Source: an uncultured Collinsella sp. (GTDB taxonomy: Bacteria; Actinomycetota; Coriobacteriia; Coriobacteriales; Coriobacteriaceae). Taken from it: a stretch of 8,500 nt of DNA. The stretch covers positions 1 through 8,500 of the forward strand of contig URUW01000072.1 of the NCBI GenBank assembly GCA_900551205.1, written 5' to 3'. Under the pieces are notes generated by a model. It saw only the letters and a list, made by a program, of their open reading frames with translations. It searched no databases and was not told the DNA's origin. Position 1 is the first letter of the stretch; each line of letters begins with the position of its first letter. Positions 4,831 through 8,500 of this stretch are shown here, piece by piece. Made by a program: the position numbers and the translations under genes.

Positions 4831-6546
4831 ATGACGGCCACACCGTGGGGATTCCGGGACATATTGCCCGAGGAGGCTCAGGCGCGCGAGGAGATTGCGC
4901 TGACGGTGAAGGGCTGCTTCAGGGAGCATCATTACCTTCCGGTCGAGACGCCGCTACTCGAGGACAAGGGTTCGCTCGAGGAAGGCGGCCGCATCGCGGA
5001 TACTCCGTTCAAGCTTTTTGACGACGACGGCCGCTTGTTGGTGGTCCGTCCCGACAACACGCTGCCGATCGTACGCCTGGTTTCGACCCGCATGCGCGCT
5101 GCCGACCTGCCCCTGCGCCTTCGCTACGAGGCGCCGGTGGTTCGTGAGTGTCAGCGAAATGCCGGTGGTTCGCGCCAGTTTACACAGTTGGGCTTTGAGC
5201 TTATCGGTGCGGGCGATACCGCGGGCGATGTCGAGATCGTCTCGCTCGTGGCCGAGGCCGTGCGCAAGCTGGCACTGCCCGATGCGCGCATTATCGCAGG
5301 TAGCGTACGCCCGTTTAAGGAGCTGCTCGCGGCGTGCGAGGATCGCGAGCTGGCTGCCGAGGCCCTGCGCTGCGTGCACGCCAACGACTTTGTGGGCCTC
5401 GATGCCCGCGTGGCGGCAAGCGCCGAGTCCGATGCCGTCAAGGTTGCCATTAGCGAGCTGCCGCGCTTGCACGGCGGCGCCGAGGTACTCGACCGCGTCG
5501 ATGTGCTTCTGGCGGCGGCGGGCATCGTCGCGCCGCTCACGAGTGAGCTGCGTGCCCTGGTCGAGGGCCTGGCTCCCGAGGACGCCCAGGTGCTGTCCTT
5601 CGACTTCTCCATCATGAACTCGTTTGATTACTACACGGGCCTGGTCTTTAAGGCTTATGCCGGCGGCCTGCCTGACCCGGTCGGTTCGGGCGGCCGCTAC
5701 GACTCCATCTTTACCGGCGCATTTGGCGACGGCATCGAGGTGCCGGCGGCGGGCTTTGCCTTTTCGCTCGAGCGTCTGGAGGCCGCGCACACCTCGGCCG
5801 AGGACACTGCTTCCGATGGCGATCACGCCGCGGGCCGTGGCGCCGAGGGGGCGCTGCGCATTGCCGTGCCCAAGGGTTCGCTTAAGGCCGACACGCTCGA
5901 CGTGCTCGAGGCCGCGGGCTTGGATGTCTCGGAGCTGCGCGATCACGGCCGTCACCTGATTGTGCGCGGCCGCGACACGCGTGCCGGTAAGGGCGCGGTC
6001 GGCGATATCGAGTTTGTCATCGTGCGTCCCAGCGATGCGCCCGCCTTTGTGGGCTGCGGCGGTGCCGACTGCGGCATCTGCGGTTGGGACTCGCTTATCG
6101 AGGCAGACCTCAACCTGCTGCAGCTGGTCGATCTGGGCTACGGCCTGTGCACGTTTATCGAGGCAGAGCCCGCGTGGCGCGCTGGTCAGGCCGAGCGCAA
6201 CTATGCCCGTCGCGGGTCGCTTCGCGTGGCCACCAAGTATCCGCGCATCGCGAGCGCCTGGTATGCCGAGCGCGGCGTGAACGCCGACATCGTTTCACTG
6301 CACGGCAACATCGAGCTGGGCCCCATCGTCGGCATGACCGATCGCATCGTGGATATTACCGCCACGGGTGCCACGCTGCGCGACAACGACCTGGTCATCA
6401 CCGGTCGCATCATGGACTGCACGGCCCGCTTCTTTGTCAATCCGGGTGCCGCACGTCTGGATCCGCGCGTACGCAATCTGGCAGATCGCTTGGCGGCAGC
6501 CGTGAAGGACAAGCATTTTGAGCCCGTTGCGGGCTCGGCACAATAG
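4831..6546 (+). CDS. hisG: ATP phosphoribosyltransferase, HisZ-HisG fusion
   Basis: Single 571-residue chain for the first committed step of histidine synthesis, ATP plus PRPP to phosphoribosyl-ATP. Residues 1 to about 317 are HisZ, the catalytically idle histidyl-tRNA-synthetase-like regulatory subunit: PWGFRDILP (5-13), RPDNTLPIVR (73-82), QFTQLGFELIG (116-126), FDYYTG (265-270) and GGRYDS (287-292). A Gly/Ala/Asp-rich linker (about 318-340) leads to a short-form HisG: LRIAVPKGS (342-350), GADCGICGWDSLIE (411-424), LRVATKYPRIA (464-474) and the PRPP-binding segment DITATGATL (508-516). Short-form HisG lacks the regulatory C-terminal domain and normally needs separate HisZ, so a fused pair makes sense. 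The frame runs unbroken through the junction. AGGAGG (4817-4822) sits eight nt before the ATG. It opens the his operon; hisD follows after 104 nt without a terminator. Feedback inhibition by histidine through the HisZ part is expected from the family. Confidence 0.92.
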   Translation: MTATPWGFRDILPEEAQAREEIALTVKGCFREHHYLPVETPLLEDKGSLEEGGRIADTPFKLFDDDGRLLVVRPDNTLPIVRLVSTRMRAADLPLRLRYEAPVVRECQRNAGGSRQFTQLGFELIGAGDTAGDVEIVSLVAEAVRKLALPDARIIAGSVRPFKELLAACEDRELAAEALRCVHANDFVGLDARVAASAESDAVKVAISELPRLHGGAEVLDRVDVLLAAAGIVAPLTSELRALVEGLAPEDAQVLSFDFSIMNSFDYYTGLVFKAYAGGLPDPVGSGGRYDSIFTGAFGDGIEVPAAGFAFSLERLEAAHTSAEDTASDGDHAAGRGAEGALRIAVPKGSLKADTLDVLEAAGLDVSELRDHGRHLIVRGRDTRAGKGAVGDIEFVIVRPSDAPAFVGCGGADCGICGWDSLIEADLNLLQLVDLGYGLCTFIEAEPAWRAGQAERNYARRGSLRVATKYPRIASAWYAERGVNADIVSLHGNIELGPIVGMTDRIVDITATGATLRDNDLVITGRIMDCTARFFVNPGAARLDPRVRNLADRLAAAVKDKHFEPVAGSAQ

Positions 6547-6650
6547 CGCGAGCACGCACGGGCGCCCCAACGTCCGGGCTGCGGGCTGACTGGTGCCGCC
6601 GTCCGGCCTCTCGTTTTCGAACACAACCTCGACCGATAGGGGATACCGAA

Positions 6651-8087
6651 ATGAAGACCATCAAGCTTGCTCCCGGTGAGCGCCTCGTTACCAACCAGCT
6701 CAACCGTAAGGGCGTGCTGCCGCAAAACATTGTCGACGCCGCCCGCGATATCGTGGCCAGCGTGCGTGCCAACGGCGATGCCGCGGTGCGCGACTATTGC
6801 CAGCGTTTTGACGGTGTTGAGCTGCAGAGCTTCCGTCTGCCGCAGGAGCAGATCGATGCCGCGCTCGAAGATCTCGATCCGGCCTTTGTCGCCGCGCTCG
6901 AAAAGGCTGCGCGCCAGATTCGCGAGTTCCACCAGCGCGAGGTCGAGCAGAGCTGGTTTACCACGCGCCCGGATGGCACGATGCTCGGCGTTAAGGTGAC
7001 CCCGCTCGCTGCGGCCGGCATCTACGTGCCGGGCGGTCGCGCGCAGTACCCCTCCACCGTGCTCATGAACGCCATTCCCGCCAAAGTGGCCGGCGTCAAG
7101 CGCGTGGTCATGGTGACCCCGCCGCAAAAGGACGGCCTGATCAGCCCCTACACGCTTGCCGCGGCCAAGCTCGGCGGCGTGGACGAGATCTATATGGTGG
7201 GCGGCGCTCAGGCCGTGGCCGCGCTGGCGTACGGTACCGAGACCATTCCGCGTGTCGACAAGATTACCGGCCCGGGCAACGCCTTTGTTGCCGCTGCCAA
7301 GCAGATTGTCTCGGGTGACGTGGGCATCGACATGGTCGCCGGACCCTCCGAGGTCTGCGTGTTGGCCGATGCCACGGCCAAACCCATGGTGGTCGCGGCT
7401 GACTTGATGGCGCAGGCCGAGCACGATCCGCTGGCTGCCTGCTACCTGGTGACCTGCGACGAGCAGTTTGCGCGCGAGGTCGAGGCGGGTATCGACATCC
7501 TGGTGGCGCAGTCCCCACGCGCCGAGATCACGCGCGCCTCCCTCGACAACGAGGGTACCATCGTGGTGGCCGCCAACATGGCTGCCGCCGTCGAGGCCGT
7601 GAACACCGTGGCGCCCGAGCACCTTGAGCTGCACTGCAAGGATGCGATGGGCCTGCTCGGCGGCATTCGCAACGCCGGCGCCATCTTTGTGGGCGCTTGG
7701 AGCTCCGAGCCGCTCGGCGATTACGTTGCCGGTCCCAACCACACGTTGCCGACCGGCGGCACGGCCATGTTCTCCAACCCGCTTTCGGTCGAAGAGTTCG
7801 TTAAGCGCTCGAGCGTTATATGCTATACGCCCGAGGGCCTGCTCTCCGACGCTCCCGCTACGCAGCGTCTGGCCGAGGCCGAGGGCCTGTGGGCGCACGC
7901 GCTTTCGGCCGCACTGCGTCGCCGCGTTTTGGAGCAGGGCGAGGATGCCGTGAGCGCCGAGTCGCTCGCCGCGGCCGACCTGACCAAGGTTGCCTGGCCG
8001 GGCGACGCCGTGGCGACGGTTGCCGAGGGCGTGGACCTGGCGGCTGCAGGCGCAGATGGCGCTGGCGTAACCGGCGGGGAGGCCTAA
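6651..8087 (+). CDS. hisD: Histidinol dehydrogenase
   Basis: NAD-dependent, zinc-containing cytosolic enzyme that oxidises L-histidinol to L-histidine in two steps, the end of the pathway. All key residues are present with nearly constant offset from E. coli HisD: zinc ligands Gln255, His258, Asp357 and His416 (E. coli 259, 262, 360, 419) and catalytic Glu323-His324 in APEHLE (E. coli 326-327). Other family segments are GIYVPGGRA (123-131), ITGPGN (205-210) and [10 protein letters not shown] (226-235). The 478-residue length exceeds the usual roughly 430; the excess is an Ala/Gly/Asp-rich tail after about residue 430. AGGGGA (6638-6643) lies seven nt before the ATG. The stop is separated by one nt from the hisC start, so the two genes are almost certainly translated from one message. 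Confidence 0.96.
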   Translation: MKTIKLAPGERLVTNQLNRKGVLPQNIVDAARDIVASVRANGDAAVRDYCQRFDGVELQSFRLPQEQIDAALEDLDPAFVAALEKAARQIREFHQREVEQSWFTTRPDGTMLGVKVTPLAAAGIYVPGGRAQYPSTVLMNAIPAKVAGVKRVVMVTPPQKDGLISPYTLAAAKLGGVDEIYMVGGAQAVAALAYGTETIPRVDKITGPGNAFVAAAKQIVSGDVGIDMVAGPSEVCVLADATAKPMVVAADLMAQAEHDPLAACYLVTCDEQFAREVEAGIDILVAQSPRAEITRASLDNEGTIVVAANMAAAVEAVNTVAPEHLELHCKDAMGLLGGIRNAGAIFVGAWSSEPLGDYVAGPNHTLPTGGTAMFSNPLSVEEFVKRSSVICYTPEGLLSDAPATQRLAEAEGLWAHALSAALRRRVLEQGEDAVSAESLAAADLTKVAWPGDAVATVAEGVDLAAAGADGAGVTGGEA

Positions 8088-8088
8088 T

Positions 8089-8500
8089 ATGGCCGAACTC
8101 ACGCCTCGCATGAAGGAGCTCGTCCAGCCTTACCTGGCCGGTATTGAGCCCTACGATCCCAACTTTACGCCCACGCGCATCAACCTTTCGGCCAACGAGA
8201 ACACCTATCCCGTGCCGGCTGGCGTGCGCGAGGCGGTCGACGCCGCCCTGGCTGCCACGCCGCTCAACCGCTATCCCGATCCCATGTCCAACGATCTGCG
8301 TGACGAGCTTGCCGCTTGGCATGGTGTGGCGCGCGAGAATGTCTGCGTGGGCAACGGCGGCGACGAGCTGCTCTATAACTACCTGTTGGCGTTTGGCGGC
8401 GCGGGACGGACCCTGCTCAACTGCCCGCCGTGCTTTAGCGAGTATGCGTTCTTTGCGTCGCTCTGTCAGACCGAGGTGCGCGACGTGTGGCGCGACCCCG
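8089..8500 (+). CDS. hisC: Histidinol-phosphate aminotransferase (3' end beyond window)
   Basis: First 137 residues of a fold-type I PLP aminotransferase that converts imidazole acetol phosphate and glutamate to histidinol phosphate. Diagnostic segments are INLSANENTYPVP (31-43), where HisC normally has LNENP, LNRYPDP followed by LRDELA (59-75), VGNGGDELL (87-95) of the PLP phosphate site, and CPPCFSEYAF (112-121) with the cofactor-stacking Tyr119. The PLP lysine is further downstream and not in the window. The frame stays open to the last base. GGGGAGG (8076-8082), inside the end of hisD, lies six nt before the ATG. Gene order hisZG-hisD-hisC predicts more his genes (hisB, hisH, hisA and others) to follow, which is inference. 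Confidence 0.93.
   Translation, partial: MAELTPRMKELVQPYLAGIEPYDPNFTPTRINLSANENTYPVPAGVREAVDAALAATPLNRYPDPMSNDLRDELAAWHGVARENVCVGNGGDELLYNYLLAFGGAGRTLLNCPPCFSEYAFFASLCQTEVRDVWRDP

Noticed and set aside
4802..4834. Ten-codon leader-peptide-like frame ending across the hisZG start codon
   Set aside because: It has only one His codon, no ribosome site of its own, and merely spans the hisZG ribosome site; not a his attenuator peptide.
4954..5955. 333-codon open frame on the minus strand opposite the HisZ part
   Set aside because: Same reason: fully inside the HisZ-HisG gene, no recognisable domain and biased composition.
6520..6536. 7-bp hairpin at the end of hisZG
   Set aside because: It is inside the coding region and has no T-run on the + strand, so it is not a terminator between hisZG and hisD.
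6201..8111. 636-codon open frame on the minus strand opposite hisG/hisD
   Set aside because: It lies antisense to well-supported HisG and HisD motifs, has low-complexity His/Gly/Arg-rich composition and shows no recognisable domain. Long antisense frames are expected in GC-rich genes.

Overview
The window is compact, GC-rich bacterial DNA with every supported gene on the + strand. Codon use, the 16-nt-scale gene spacing inside operons, the HisZ-HisG fusion and the PTS-linked deglycase cluster together suggest a gut actinobacterium of the class Coriobacteriia, with Collinsella as best guess. That assignment is inference from recall of family members; no rRNA or other taxonomic marker is present.

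Region 1 (1-4504) looks like a catabolic cluster for Amadori compounds (glycated amines such as fructoselysine or glucoselysine). It starts with the 3' nearly-complete part of a two-SIS-domain sugar-phosphate deglycase (FrlB/GfrF/FraB type) that ends in a strong intrinsic terminator (1012-1040). A tight mannose-family PTS operon follows, EIIA-EIIB-EIIC-EIID (1070-3584), also closed by a terminator-like hairpin (3617-3650). The last gene is a TIM-barrel 3-epimerase of the FrlC/tagatose-3-epimerase type (3668-4504). Expected logic: the PTS imports the glycated amine and phosphorylates C6, the SIS enzyme splits the 6-phosphate into hexose-6-phosphate plus free amine, and the epimerase converts a C3-epimeric substrate into the usable form. 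The substrate itself cannot be read from sequence.

Region 2 (4505-4830) is a 326-nt gap with no gene. It holds a weak terminator-like hairpin, a degenerate tandem palindromic repeat with a 62-nt period (4549-4688, two full units and a half unit), of which the second unit's hairpin plus T-run can act as a terminator, then a dyad overlapping a possible -10 box, and a leader hairpin ahead of the his genes.

Region 3 (4831-8500) is the start of a histidine biosynthesis operon: a single-chain HisZ-HisG fusion (regulatory plus catalytic parts of ATP phosphoribosyltransferase), hisD with a C-terminal tail, and the 5' part of hisC, which runs off the window. HisZ-HisG does the first committed step, HisD the last two oxidations, HisC the transamination just before them.

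No tRNA, rRNA, transposase, CRISPR array or phage gene was seen.
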